Below, in pieces: positions 26,082-36,400 of a stretch of 64,000 bases of DNA (positions within the stretch are counted from its first letter, which is position 1; the number at the start of each line of letters is the position of its first letter). The DNA comes from Streptococcus sp. S5 (GTDB lineage Bacteria; Bacillota; Bacilli; Lactobacillales; Streptococcaceae). The stretch spans positions 1,116,001 through 1,180,000 of the forward strand of contig NZ_CP139419.1 in NCBI RefSeq assembly GCF_034134805.1, written 5' to 3'. The translations under genes and the position numbers were made by a program. The notes below the pieces were generated by a model, which was not told where the DNA came from, did no database searches, and saw only the letters and a list, made by a program, of their open reading frames with translations.

Positions 26082-26930
26082 ATGAAATTAGCAGTGATCA
26101 CGGATTCGTCTGCCTATTTACCGCAAGACGTGCTCCATCACGACGACTTATTTATTTTAGAGATCCCGATCTATATCGATGGGGAGTCTTATGTTGAAGG
26201 GAAGAACCTGACACACGATGAGTTCTACCAAAAGATGGCTGCGTCTAAGGAATTGCCAAAGACTAGCCAGCCGAGTGTAGCAGAGTTAGAAGAAGTCTTA
26301 TCTGGTTTGACAGCTAAGGGCTATACGCATGCTATTGGTCTTTTCTTGTCATCTGGTATCTCTGGTTTCTACCAAAATATCCAATATTTGAAGGACGAAT
26401 TTGAAGGCTTGACCGTCGAATTTCCGGACTCAAAAATTACCAGTGCTCCTCTAGGAATGATGACAGAAGACTGCTTGAAATGGGCTGGTGAAGGCCGTTC
26501 CTTTGATGAGATTGTGGCCAATGTCCAACACCAGATCGATGGTACCTCTGCCTATATCATGGTGGATGATTTGAACCACTTGGTTAAAGGTGGCCGTCTG
26601 TCAAATGGGGCTGCTATTCTTGGGAATCTCTTGAGCATCAAGCCTATTCTTCATTTTAATGATGAAGGCGTAATTGAGGTCTTTGAGAAAGTCCGGACGG
26701 AAAAGAAAGCCATGAAACGCTTGGTAGAGATTGTTGTATCAGATATCGCAGATGGTCATTACCAAGTCTTTGTCATCCATGCCAATGTCCCTGAAAAAGC
26801 AGAAGCACTTCGCCAACTACTCATGGAAGAAGGAGTGGAAGGAGACATTCCTTTTGCTACTTTTGGAGGGGTTATTGGGACGCACTTAGGTGACCATAGC
26901 TTAGCAGTTGGGTATATCCCTATCGTTTAA
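26082..26930 (+). CDS. DegV-family fatty-acid-binding protein
   Basis: A 282-residue DegV/FakB-type protein. It begins with the family signature [13 protein letters not shown], has [13 protein letters not shown] with the conserved TSQPS lipid-carboxylate-binding loop (about residues 65-69), [11 protein letters not shown] and the [21 protein letters not shown] motif. FakB proteins hold exogenous fatty acids for phosphorylation by FakA, which feeds phospholipid synthesis; whether this one is FakB1-, B2- or B3-like was not resolved. It starts four bases after the DUF1149 stop and ends 10 bp before dapB. Confidence 0.92.
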   Translation: MKLAVITDSSAYLPQDVLHHDDLFILEIPIYIDGESYVEGKNLTHDEFYQKMAASKELPKTSQPSVAELEEVLSGLTAKGYTHAIGLFLSSGISGFYQNIQYLKDEFEGLTVEFPDSKITSAPLGMMTEDCLKWAGEGRSFDEIVANVQHQIDGTSAYIMVDDLNHLVKGGRLSNGAAILGNLLSIKPILHFNDEGVIEVFEKVRTEKKAMKRLVEIVVSDIADGHYQVFVIHANVPEKAEALRQLLMEEGVEGDIPFATFGGVIGTHLGDHSLAVGYIPIV

Positions 26931-26940
26931 GGAGAATTCT

Positions 26941-27708
26941 ATGTCAATTAAAGTCATTATCGCAGGTTTCAAGGGTAGAATGGGACAAGCAGCCTACAAG
27001 ATGGTTTCTGAAGATCCTGAGTTAGAATTAGCTGGCTTGATCGATCCATTTACTGATGAGACAGAAGTTGCAGGAGTTCCTGTCTTTAACCGCAAAGAAG
27101 ATGTTGTGGGTCTAGAGGCAGATGTTTGGGTCGACTTTACCATGCCCAAGGTCGCTTACGAGAATACTCGCTTTGCAATTGAGAATGGCTTTGCGCCTGT
27201 TGTGGGAACGACTGGATTCACTCCTGAGCAGATCCAAGAATTGACAGACCTTTCACGTGAAAAGGGCTTGGGTGGCCTGATCGCGCCGAACTTTGCTATC
27301 GGGGCTGTGCTCTTGATGCAATTTGCAGCGCAAGCGGCCAAGTATTTCCCGAATGTGGAAATCATCGAATTGCACCACGATAAGAAAAAAGATGCACCGA
27401 GTGGAACAGCGATTAAGACCGCTGAGTTGATCTCTGAGAAGCGCGAGAAGATCCAGCAAGGTGCAGCAGATGAAGAAGAGTTGATGCCTGGAGCAAGAGG
27501 GGCAGAGTTTGAAGGGATGCGCATCCATTCAGTTCGATTGCCTGGCCTAGTCGCTCACCAAGAAGTGATTTTTGGTAGCCAAGGCGAAGGGCTGACTCTC
27601 CGTCATGATTCCTATGATCGTGTTTCCTTCATGACAGGAGTAAATCTCGGAATTAAAGAAGTTGTCAAGCGTCATGAGCTTGTCTATGGTTTGGAACACT
27701 TACTATGA
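26941..27708 (+). CDS. dapB: 4-hydroxy-tetrahydrodipicolinate reductase
   Basis: A 255-residue NAD(P)H-dependent reductase of the lysine/DAP pathway acting after DapA, producing tetrahydrodipicolinate. Seen: the dinucleotide fold [37 protein letters not shown], the catalytic [15 protein letters not shown] segment and the C-terminal [11 protein letters not shown]. The ATG at 26941 has AAGGAG upstream and matches the family start, whereas the in-frame codon at 26908 is inside degV. It overlaps cca by 4 bp. dapA and asd lie elsewhere in the window, near the right end. Confidence 0.95.
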   Translation: MSIKVIIAGFKGRMGQAAYKMVSEDPELELAGLIDPFTDETEVAGVPVFNRKEDVVGLEADVWVDFTMPKVAYENTRFAIENGFAPVVGTTGFTPEQIQELTDLSREKGLGGLIAPNFAIGAVLLMQFAAQAAKYFPNVEIIELHHDKKKDAPSGTAIKTAELISEKREKIQQGAADEEELMPGARGAEFEGMRIHSVRLPGLVAHQEVIFGSQGEGLTLRHDSYDRVSFMTGVNLGIKEVVKRHELVYGLEHLL

Positions 27709-28916
27709 GATTAGAAAAGATGCCTTCTGAGTTTCAGGAGGCTTTACCAATATTAGAGAAGATTAAAGCAGCTGGTTTTGAGGCCTATTTTGTTGGGGGA
27801 TCTGTCCGAGATGCCCTCTTGGATCGTCCAATTCACGATGTCGATATCGCGTCCTCCTCTTACCCAGAAGAGACCAAGGCGATTTTTGATCGCACAGTAG
27901 ATGTCGGTATCGAACATGGGACCGTCTTGGTCCTTGAAAATGGTCAAGAATATGAAATTACGACCTTCCGGACGGAGGATGTCTACGTAGATTATCGTCG
28001 TCCGAGTTCCGTGTCTTTTGTACGCTCGCTAGAAGAAGACCTCAAGCGTCGTGATTTTACGGTTAATGCCTTTGCCTTAAATGAAAAAGGAGAAATTGTT
28101 GACCTCTTTCATGGACTAGAAGATTTGGAAAACAAGGTTCTTCGGGCCGTTGGGCTTCCTCACGAACGGTTTAACGAAGATGCACTCCGGATCATGCGAG
28201 GCTTTCGTTTTCAGGCCAGTCTTGGCTTTGAATTAGAAGAGGCGACCTTTGATGCCATGAAGGAGTGTGCTCCCTTACTAGAGAAGATTTCCGTAGAGCG
28301 CACTTTTATCGAGTTTGATAAACTCTTGCTTTCCCCATACTGGAGACAAGGCTTGAAGGCTATGATAGCAAGTGGAGCCTATCACTATCTGCCAGAGATG
28401 AAGGATCGCAAAGCAGCGATCGAGCGTTTGTTTGACATAGAGCTAGAATATACCTTTTCAACCTCTGAGCAAGCCTGGGCTGCTTTGGTCTTAGCATTAG
28501 AGATTCAAGATATTCAAAAATTCTTTAAGAAATGGAAGACCTCTAGAGAATTCGCCAAGACGGTGGAGCAGATCGTGGAGATTCTTAAGCTCCGAGAAAA
28601 TGGAAGTCTAGACAAGCGTGCCTGCTACAAGTATGAGAAGCGTTTGTTGCTAGTGGCTGAAGAGCTCCGGGAAGCCTATGCCTTGAGTGTGGATTATTTG
28701 GCCATTGAGCGTGTCTATGATAGCTTGACCATTCATGATAAGCATGAAGTGGTGGTCAATGGCAGTATGCTGATCAAAGACTACGGCTTTCAACCAGGTC
28801 CAGCCTTGGGAGAGATTTTGACAAAAATTGAATATGCCATTGTCGATGGGGAACTGGCCAATGAAAAAGAGGCCATCATCGCCTATATCCAGCAAGCAAA
28901 AGAGGAGGAAAAATGA
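27705..28916 (+). CDS. cca: CCA tRNA nucleotidyltransferase
   Basis: A 403-residue class II CCA-adding enzyme that builds or repairs the 3' CCA end of tRNAs. The head domain has [19 protein letters not shown] (about residues 31-49, with the DxD metal site). [29 protein letters not shown] and a helical neck/body follow. Length is normal for Firmicutes. The ATG overlaps the dapB stop by 4 bp, and its own stop overlaps the ABC-F start by 4 bp, so dapB-cca-ABC-F form a tightly coupled set. Confidence 0.95.
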   Translation: MRLEKMPSEFQEALPILEKIKAAGFEAYFVGGSVRDALLDRPIHDVDIASSSYPEETKAIFDRTVDVGIEHGTVLVLENGQEYEITTFRTEDVYVDYRRPSSVSFVRSLEEDLKRRDFTVNAFALNEKGEIVDLFHGLEDLENKVLRAVGLPHERFNEDALRIMRGFRFQASLGFELEEATFDAMKECAPLLEKISVERTFIEFDKLLLSPYWRQGLKAMIASGAYHYLPEMKDRKAAIERLFDIELEYTFSTSEQAWAALVLALEIQDIQKFFKKWKTSREFAKTVEQIVEILKLRENGSLDKRACYKYEKRLLLVAEELREAYALSVDYLAIERVYDSLTIHDKHEVVVNGSMLIKDYGFQPGPALGEILTKIEYAIVDGELANEKEAIIAYIQQAKEEEK

Positions 28917-30781
28917 GCGATTTTATTGTCGATAAATTAACCAAATCTGTCGGAGATAAGACCGTCTTTCGTGAGATTTCCTTTATCATTCATGACTTGG
29001 ATCGGATCGGATTGATCGGGGTCAATGGAACTGGAAAAACCACGCTGTTAGATGTGTTATCGGGTCGCTCTGGCTTTGATGGAGATGTGAGTCCTTTTTC
29101 TGCCAAGAGTGATTATACGATTGGTTACTTGACGCAGGAGCCAGACTTTGATGATCATAAGACAGTTCTGGATACAGTATTGTCCAGTGATTTGCGGGAA
29201 ATGCAGCTGATTCGTGATTATGAATTCTTGATGGCGGATTACCGAGAAGAGAACCAAGCACGTCTGGAAAAGGTGATGGCGGAGATGGATTCGCTCAATG
29301 CTTGGGAAATCGAGAGTCAGGTCAAGACAGTCCTTTCGAAACTTGGGATTGAAGACTTGAATGCAAAAGTTGGGGATCTATCTGGAGGCTTGCGTCGACG
29401 GGTACAGCTGGCCCAGGTATTGCTTTCTCACCACGACCTGCTCTTGTTAGATGAGCCGACCAACCACCTAGATATTGATACCATCGAATGGCTGACCAAT
29501 TTCTTGAAGAACTCTAAGAAAACCGTGCTCTTCATTACCCACGATCGTTATTTCTTAGATAATATTTCAACACGGATCTTTGAGTTGGATCGAGGTGGTT
29601 TGATTGAGTATCAAGGCAACTATCAGGATTATGTCCGCTTAAAGGCCGAGCAAGATGAGCGTGATGCGGCCCTTCTTCATAAGAAGCAGCAACTCTATAA
29701 GCAGGAGTTGACCTGGATGCGAAGACAACCCCAGGCGCGTGCGACCAAGCAACAGGCTCGAATCAATCGTTTCCATGATCTTAAGCAAGACTTGTCTGGT
29801 CAAAGCAACCAGACGGATTTAGAAATGAACTTTGAGACCAGCCGGATCGGAAAGAAAGTCATCGAGTTTAAGAATGTGAGTTTTGCTTTTGAAAATAAGC
29901 CGCTTTTACAGGACTTTAACCTCTTGGTGCAAAACAAGGACCGCATCGGGATCGTCGGGGACAATGGTGTCGGTAAATCGACCCTACTCAATCTGATCGC
30001 TGAGCGACTGCAGCCTCAGTCAGGGCAAGTGATCATTGGGGAAACTGTGCGGGTGGCTTATTTCTCTCAACAGATCGATGGCTTGGATGAGAGCAAGCGC
30101 GTGATTAATTTTCTACAGGAAGTTGCCGAGGAAGTAAAAACGACCGTCGGAACAACTTCGATCGCTGATCTTTTGGAGCAATTTCTCTTCCCACGTTCTA
30201 TGCATGGAACCTTGATCGAAAAACTCTCTGGTGGTGAGAAGAAGCGCCTCTTTCTCTTGAAACTCTTGATTGAAAAACCCAATGTGCTTCTCCTCGATGA
30301 GCCGACCAATGACTTGGATATCGCAACCTTGACGGTTTTGGAAAACTTCCTTCAAAATTTTGGTGGTCCCGTTATTACCGTTAGCCACGACCGCTATTTC
30401 TTGGACAAGGTCGCAAGTAAGATCCTGGCTTTTGAAAACGGGGGCATTCGAGAGTTCTTTGGCAATTATACGGATTACCTGGATGAAAAAGCCTTTGAAG
30501 CAGCTCAAGTAACGGCCAGTCACAAGGTTGAAAAAGAGAAACCTGTCAAGCCAAAAGAAGAGAAGAAACGCATGAGCTACATGGAAAAGCAAGAGTGGGC
30601 AAGCATTGAAGCAGATATCGAAGCCATTGAAAATCGGATCGCAGAGATTGAAGTGGAGATGAATGAAAACGGCTCTGACTTTGGCAAATTGTCAGCCCTT
30701 CAAAAGGAATTGGATCAGGAAAATGAGCGATTGCTTGAGAAGTACGATCGTTATGAATACCTGAGCGAATTAGATGAATAA
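28913..30781 (+). CDS. ABC-F family ATP-binding protein
   Basis: A 622-residue protein with two ABC ATPase domains and no membrane segment, hence an ABC-F ribosome-associated factor. NBD1: Walker [10 protein letters not shown], signature LSGGLRRRV, Walker [13 protein letters not shown]. Linker: [22 protein letters not shown]2: [30 protein letters not shown] Lys/Glu-rich segment and a C-terminal coiled coil (about 545-620) resemble the Uup-type arrangement. Such proteins act in translation quality control or, in some subfamilies, antibiotic protection; nothing specific points to resistance here. Confidence 0.93.
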   Translation: MSDFIVDKLTKSVGDKTVFREISFIIHDLDRIGLIGVNGTGKTTLLDVLSGRSGFDGDVSPFSAKSDYTIGYLTQEPDFDDHKTVLDTVLSSDLREMQLIRDYEFLMADYREENQARLEKVMAEMDSLNAWEIESQVKTVLSKLGIEDLNAKVGDLSGGLRRRVQLAQVLLSHHDLLLLDEPTNHLDIDTIEWLTNFLKNSKKTVLFITHDRYFLDNISTRIFELDRGGLIEYQGNYQDYVRLKAEQDERDAALLHKKQQLYKQELTWMRRQPQARATKQQARINRFHDLKQDLSGQSNQTDLEMNFETSRIGKKVIEFKNVSFAFENKPLLQDFNLLVQNKDRIGIVGDNGVGKSTLLNLIAERLQPQSGQVIIGETVRVAYFSQQIDGLDESKRVINFLQEVAEEVKTTVGTTSIADLLEQFLFPRSMHGTLIEKLSGGEKKRLFLLKLLIEKPNVLLLDEPTNDLDIATLTVLENFLQNFGGPVITVSHDRYFLDKVASKILAFENGGIREFFGNYTDYLDEKAFEAAQVTASHKVEKEKPVKPKEEKKRMSYMEKQEWASIEADIEAIENRIAEIEVEMNENGSDFGKLSALQKELDQENERLLEKYDRYEYLSELDE

Positions 30782-30790
30782 GGAGGCCCT

Positions 30791-31309
30791 ATGAATCAAT
30801 TGAACCGTATATCCCTTGGGATTTCAGCCACTATTTTTACCATTATCGGTATCGTCTTGTTTATCAATCCGATTGAGCACATCGGCTCATTTAGCTGGTT
30901 GATTTCCTGTGGCTTCTTTTTAATTTCCCTTTCGCGTTTTTCACGCTATTACCGATTGCGCCAAGCTGGTGTCATTCAGCAGCAACAGCTCTTTCACAGT
31001 ATGGTCGCCTTGGTTTTTGCGGTCTACTTACTGCTCTATGGCTATAAGACCTTGCCGATTGTCTTTCCAGTTACCTTAGGAATTTGGCTCATCTATCGTT
31101 CGATTTTGAACTTCAGAAAAGCCAATTTCTACTCGAGGAAGGTTGAAGAACTGTCCAAACGTTATATTTTCTTTGCCTTGCTACAGCTCTTCATCGGCTT
31201 ATTCTTAATCGTTAGTCCGCTTTCGATTAGCGTCTTTCTATTAAATATTATTGGCTTGATTTTCCTCATTTTAGGATTTCAATCTTTTAGTCTCTTGTTA
31301 AAAAGTTAA
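30791..31309 (+). CDS. DUF308/HdeD-like membrane protein
   Basis: A 172-residue integral membrane protein with about six hydrophobic helices in three pairs, resembling the DUF308 (HdeD-like) duplicated-helix family. Short basic loops (SRFSRYYRLRQAG, RSILNFRKANF) probably face the cytoplasm. Function is unknown; E. coli HdeD is linked to acid stress, but transfer of that role would be speculative. AAGGAGG precedes the ATG 10 bp after the ABC-F stop, so it is likely in that operon. Confidence 0.78.
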   Translation: MNQLNRISLGISATIFTIIGIVLFINPIEHIGSFSWLISCGFFLISLSRFSRYYRLRQAGVIQQQQLFHSMVALVFAVYLLLYGYKTLPIVFPVTLGIWLIYRSILNFRKANFYSRKVEELSKRYIFFALLQLFIGLFLIVSPLSISVFLLNIIGLIFLILGFQSFSLLLKS

Positions 31310-31351
31310 GAAAAGTTACGTGCAAACCTTTGCGTTTGATAAAAAGTCTGA

Positions 31352-31376
31352 TATAATAGATCTGTAAGTGTTTACA
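31352..31376 (+). promoter_or_regulatory. glcK promoter -10 region with overlapping cre-like site
   Basis: TATAAT at 31352-31357 is followed by TGTAAGTGTTTACA at 31363-31376. The latter is a near-palindrome fitting the cre consensus at 13 of 14 positions (C of the central CG is T). Placement at the transcription start would suit CcpA repression of glcK. Confidence 0.6.
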
Positions 31377-31395
31377 AGTTTGAAAGGAGTTACAG

Positions 31396-32355
31396 ATGTC
31401 TAAAAAAATTATTGGGATTGACCTTGGGGGAACTTCAATTAAGTTTGCCATCCTCACTTTGGATGGGGAAGTTCAAGAAAAATGGTCTATTAAAACAAAT
31501 ATCTTGGATGAAGGTAGCCATATCGTAGAAGATATGATCGAATCCATCGCGCATCGCTTAAAGATGCTTGAGCTGGATGCTTCTGAGTTCCAAGGAATTG
31601 GAATGGGTTCGCCTGGTGTCGTTGACCGTGAAAAAGGTACAGTTATCGGTGCCTACAACTTGAACTGGAAGATCCTTCAACCAGTCAAAGAAAAGATCGA
31701 AACTGCCCTTCATATTCCATTCTTTATCGATAATGATGCCAACGTTGCTGCTTTGGGTGAACGTTGGAAAGGGGCTGGTGAAAACCAACCAGATGTTGTC
31801 TTCATGACCCTTGGTACAGGTGTCGGCGGTGGGATCGTCGCTGAAGGTCGTCTCTTGCACGGTGTGCGTGGAGCTGCTGGGGAACTTGGTCACATCACGG
31901 TTGACTTTGATGATCCAATCCAATGTACCTGTGGTAAAAAAGGCTGTCTTGAAACGGTTGCATCAGCGACAGGGATCGTCAACCTCACTCGTCGTTACGC
32001 CGATGAGTACGAAGGGGACTCTCAATTGAAAGTCTTGATCGACAATGGTGAAGAAGTGACAGCTAAAACGGTCTTTGATCTAGCAAAAGAGGGTGACGCT
32101 CTTGCTTTGATCGTTTATAAGAACTTCTCACGCTACCTTGGACTTGCTGCAGCCAATATTGGTTCAACCTTGAACCCATCTAAGATCGTTATCGGTGGTG
32201 GGGTATCTGCGGCTGGAGACTTCCTCTTGGATGGCGTGCGCAAGGTCTTTGAAGAAAACTCATTCCCACAAGTACGTGAATCTACTCAATTGGCGCTTGC
32301 TACTTTGGGAAATGATGCTGGTGTCATTGGTGCCGCATCTCTTGTATTACAATAA
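31396..32355 (+). CDS. glcK: Glucokinase (ROK family)
   Basis: A 319-residue ROK kinase phosphorylating intracellular glucose to glucose-6-phosphate, for sugar that enters without the PTS or is released from disaccharides. Seen: the ATP-binding IIGIDLGGTSIKFA at the N-terminus, FIDNDANVAALGE with the catalytic Asp, GTGVGGGIV, the zinc-binding cysteine motif CTCGKKGCLE (about residues 176-185) and a second phosphate loop IVIGGGVSAAG. Length and motifs are standard for streptococci. AAAGGAG lies before the ATG. A cre-like site at the promoter suggests CcpA control. Confidence 0.95.
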   Translation: MSKKIIGIDLGGTSIKFAILTLDGEVQEKWSIKTNILDEGSHIVEDMIESIAHRLKMLELDASEFQGIGMGSPGVVDREKGTVIGAYNLNWKILQPVKEKIETALHIPFFIDNDANVAALGERWKGAGENQPDVVFMTLGTGVGGGIVAEGRLLHGVRGAAGELGHITVDFDDPIQCTCGKKGCLETVASATGIVNLTRRYADEYEGDSQLKVLIDNGEEVTAKTVFDLAKEGDALALIVYKNFSRYLGLAAANIGSTLNPSKIVIGGGVSAAGDFLLDGVRKVFEENSFPQVRESTQLALATLGNDAGVIGAASLVLQ

Positions 32356-32360
32356 GATTA

Positions 32361-32386
32361 AAAGGAGATTTGCCTCTCCTTTTTTC
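32361..32386 (+). terminator. Terminator after glcK
   Basis: AAAGGAGA and TCTCCTTT pair across a six-base loop, with a T-run. Confidence 0.8.
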
Positions 32387-32433
32387 TTTATCCTGTGATA
32401 TAATGAAGGCAATAGTAGATTAAAGGAGGAGAT

Positions 32434-33273
32434 ATGACAAAAGCAGATACAATTTTTAAAGAAAATATTCGAAAAATCATGGAAGAAGGGGTCTGGTCAG
32501 AGCAGGCGCGTCCTAAGTACAAGGATGGCAGAACGGCCAACTCCAAGTACATCACAGGAGCCTTTATGGAGTTTGACCTCTCAAAAGGCGAGTTTCCTAT
32601 CACGACCCTTCGTCCCATCGCGATTAAATCAGCCATCAAAGAGATGCTCTGGATCTACCAGGATCAATCGAATAGCTTAGACCTGTTAGAAGATAAATAC
32701 AATGTCCACTACTGGAATGACTGGGAAGTAGGGGATAGTCGCACCATCGGTCAACGCTATGGTGCTGTGGTCAAAAAGCATGACCTTACCAATAAAATCC
32801 TCAAACAATTAGAGGCCAATCCTTGGAATCGCCGCAATATTATCTCGCTTTGGGATTATGATGCCTTTGAAGAGACAGAAGGTCTTCTGCCATGTGCTTT
32901 TCAAACCATGTTTGACGTGCGTCGCGTGGATGGAGAAATCTATCTAGATGCGACCTTAACCCAGCGTTCTAATGATATGTTGGTGGCCCACCATATCAAC
33001 GCCATGCAGTATGTAGCGCTACAGATGATGATTGCCAAGCACTTTGGCTGGAAGGTCGGAAAGTTCTTTTACTTCATTAATAATCTTCACATTTATGATA
33101 ATCAATTTGAACAGGCTGAAGAGTTACTCCGTCGGGAGCCTTCAGATTGTCGGCCACACTTGGTTTTGAATGTACCAGATGGAACCAATTTCTTTGACAT
33201 CAAACCAGAAGATTTTGAACTGGTCGATTATGATCCAGTGAAGCCACAATTGAAGTTCGATCTTGCCATTTAG
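32434..33273 (+). CDS. thyA: Thymidylate synthase
   Basis: A 279-residue ThyA that makes dTMP from dUMP with methylene-tetrahydrofolate. Seen: the catalytic cysteine in [10 protein letters not shown] (about residue 150), [22 protein letters not shown] (dUMP/folate site), and [17 protein letters not shown]. The C-terminus KFDLAI differs from the APVAV-type end of E. coli ThyA but is normal for streptococcal enzymes. AAAGGAGGAG precedes the ATG. Dihydrofolate reductase, the partner that recycles folate, is encoded 9.7 kb downstream, beyond the giant adhesin. Confidence 0.95.
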   Translation: MTKADTIFKENIRKIMEEGVWSEQARPKYKDGRTANSKYITGAFMEFDLSKGEFPITTLRPIAIKSAIKEMLWIYQDQSNSLDLLEDKYNVHYWNDWEVGDSRTIGQRYGAVVKKHDLTNKILKQLEANPWNRRNIISLWDYDAFEETEGLLPCAFQTMFDVRRVDGEIYLDATLTQRSNDMLVAHHINAMQYVALQMMIAKHFGWKVGKFFYFINNLHIYDNQFEQAEELLRREPSDCRPHLVLNVPDGTNFFDIKPEDFELVDYDPVKPQLKFDLAI

Positions 33274-33279
33274 TAATAA

Positions 33280-33303
33280 ATCAAGGTTTTTTGATACCTT
33301 GAT
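33280..33303. terminator. Hairpin after thyA
   Basis: ATCAAGGT and ACCTTGAT are perfect 8-bp inverted repeats just after the stop; no T-run follows the stem, so its termination activity is uncertain. Confidence 0.4.
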
Positions 33304-33476
33304 CAATTGGTAAAATCCTTTTAGAATTAAAACAATTTTAGCTAAAAATTTTTACTCATTTTTGAGTCAATATGTTTTGAAAATCGTTCGGTTTTTGTTA
33401 AAATAGATAAGGTTTGTAAAAACTAAACAATTTTAAAAAGAATGTTAATTTATAGATAAATATGGAGGTCCATTAG

Positions 33477-36400
33477 ATGGGGAAAGACTTATTTAATGAT
33501 CGTATTAGCAGATTCTCAATTCGTAAATTGAATGTGGGTGTTTGCTCTGTACTATTGGGAACACTTGTTATGGTTGGGACAGCCGCAAGTGCAGCCGCAG
33601 AAGAAAAGACAGATACGACAAGTGAAAGTGTAGCAGCAGTTGCAACAGCGTCAGAAGCGCCTGAAGCGTCAACAGCTACAGCAACTTCAGCAACATCAAC
33701 AGCTGCAACGACATCTACTTATGATGCAAACGCAGCAATCACTGCACCAGAGACTTCAACTGCTGCAGCAACATCAACAGCACCTGCTTCAACTAGTGAA
33801 GCAAGTAGCACAAGTACAGCAGCTTCAGCAACATCTGCTACCTCAACTGCACCGGGAACATCAACCGCTGCAACACCAAAATTAGAAGCAACTACGCCAG
33901 CAAACAAGGCAGCAGAAGCAGCTGCAACAGATAAGAAAGAAGAAGTGGCTGCTGGTGTCGTAGCACCAGCCTCAGAAAACAATGCTGTGACAGCAGAGAC
34001 TTCTGGTCCTAAGCGTCGTAATCGTCGTGCTCTTGGTGACCCAAATGATCCAAGCTTGATCGGGGATGACGTTGAAGACGCAACTTCAACTCCAAAAGTT
34101 GAAAAACCTGGCTTTACAACAAATGTAAATGCTGCAGACCTTGCTAGTCAAATCTCCTGGTTGGACTTTGGCGATACAGCCAACTGGACAGGGACTACTA
34201 CAACATCAAAAGGGGAACTTGCTCTCCAAGTCGGCGCGACCTACACCAAGGAAATCATGCCTGGCTATGTTGTAACCATCAAGGTAAAATCTTTGAAGCC
34301 TTTCCAAGCGACAGAAATATACAAAAAACGCCTTGAAGAACGAGGAGCAACAGAAGCTGAAAAAGCGACCTATGACCCCAATGCTAGAAATGGTTATGTG
34401 AATGGAAATGCAAATCCGTTTACCTTGGCGGAATTTAATGCCGGTGAAGAAGCTAAGGTTATTGCCGAGCCTCAAAACCGTTGGACTGAAATTAAAAATG
34501 AGGGGATTGATACTGGTACAACTAAGAAAACTACTATTAGTTCAGAATTAACCGGTGGGAACATTGGGATCCAGTTTGAAGTTTCTGCGACCTTCCGTGG
34601 CAAAACCGTAAAACCTGCCATTGTCATGGCAGATGGTGAGTCAGCTAACCCTGGTGAATTGGTTCTGTTTACCACCAATGGTGAAGGATGGAAACATATA
34701 GGGGAATGGAAAAAATCGACTAGAAGATATAATGTAACCTACATTCCAGAAGATACAGACAAATTATTTGGTTCAAACCCTTCCACCAATGTAAACGGTA
34801 TGAATTTCGCTAGAACTAATCTTGACCAACTTCGTAGAACAACTCAAGTTGGACCAGACAAAAAAGAGGTCGCTTGGAAGTATTTTGGAAGTGCTGATTT
34901 AACAACTGGAGGTCTCGGTACAGGTGTCTTCGGTCCAAATATTTCTGCAAATGATGTTGATGTTCCTCTTGTTATGACAAAGGGAGCTTCTGAAATCGGT
35001 CTTTACATCGCTTCAGGTGGTAAACAGTCTGCTATGCTAGGATTCTTCCCACTTGATGAAGGAGATGCGCCTGAATCATACGGTAAAGCTATTCATTCGA
35101 TTGCAACTGTAGATGGAATTACTGGTAAGAAAGTGAACCAACCTTATCTCGGTCACTTGAGTCCTGATATGGATGAAAACAATACCCTTGATTGGACGGG
35201 TGATGACAAGGCGACCACTGCGGATGAAGGCATCGACCAATTACTTCCAAATGATCTCAAAGGAAAAACTAATGAGCTGATCAAGATGGACCGGACACGT
35301 CCAGGTAATTACACCATTTCAGTGGAAGCTCATACGGGTGGAGCAGCAAAAGCTAACATCTATGGTTGGATAGATTTCAACCAAAACGGAACCTTCGATG
35401 AAGATGAACGTTCTGATTTAACAACTATTACCCAAGATGGAACGGCTACGTTAAGCTTTACAAAGAGTAAAACCTATATTGATCCTAGTGTCAATGAATT
35501 GGGCGTTCGGATCCGTATCGCAAAGAATGATAAGGAGATTGAAAGCCCAACGGGTATGGCTTTCTCTGGTGAGGTTGAAGACTTTAAGACTCAAATCACT
35601 CACCCACCAAAAGGGGAATTTAAAGAAACAACAGGCCCTCAAGGTGCAAAACAAACCGCTACTGTAGCCTTTACTGCTCGAGGTTTGCAAGGCTATAGCC
35701 TAACTGAGTCAGCAAAAATTGATGAAACAGTAGCTCCACAAATGATAGATAACCGTACAGGGCAAGTCGTAACACCTGGTGCAGATGGCTACTATGCTGT
35801 AGCTGGTCAAGGGAAGTACAAGATCACTTCAAACGGAACTTCTGTGGATGTTGAGTTCATTCCCGAAGATCACTTCCTTGGAACAGCTGACGGTATCTCT
35901 ATCCGTCGTACAGACAGCAATGGCTACGATACGGGTTGGTCAACAAAATTCCCAGCCGATGAAGCCAATGTCGATACTGCCATCAATACCATGGACGGTC
36001 TATACATCCCAACAGTTACACCAACGGAAATTGAAGGGGTAGATAAGACTTCATCAGATGTCCAAGGTGCGACTCAAACTGGTACACCTACCTTTAACAC
36101 AACTACAACGAATGCTAATGGCGAAAAGATCTCTGTCACTCCAAGCTTGGAATACCCTGCTAAATTGGTGGACCCAGCGACTGGTCAAGTAACCAATGCA
36201 ACCTCTGTAACAGTAGCGGGCGAAGGAACTTACAGCATTGATGATGCTACTGGTAAAGTAACCTTTGTTCCAGAACCAGGATTCACAGGTACAGCTCAAG
36301 GTGTTACCGTATCTGTAACAGCTCCTGTCGGAAAAGATAAAGACGGTACCGTCCGTGATGAATACCTTAAGACAGCAAGCGCTAAATACACACCAACGGT

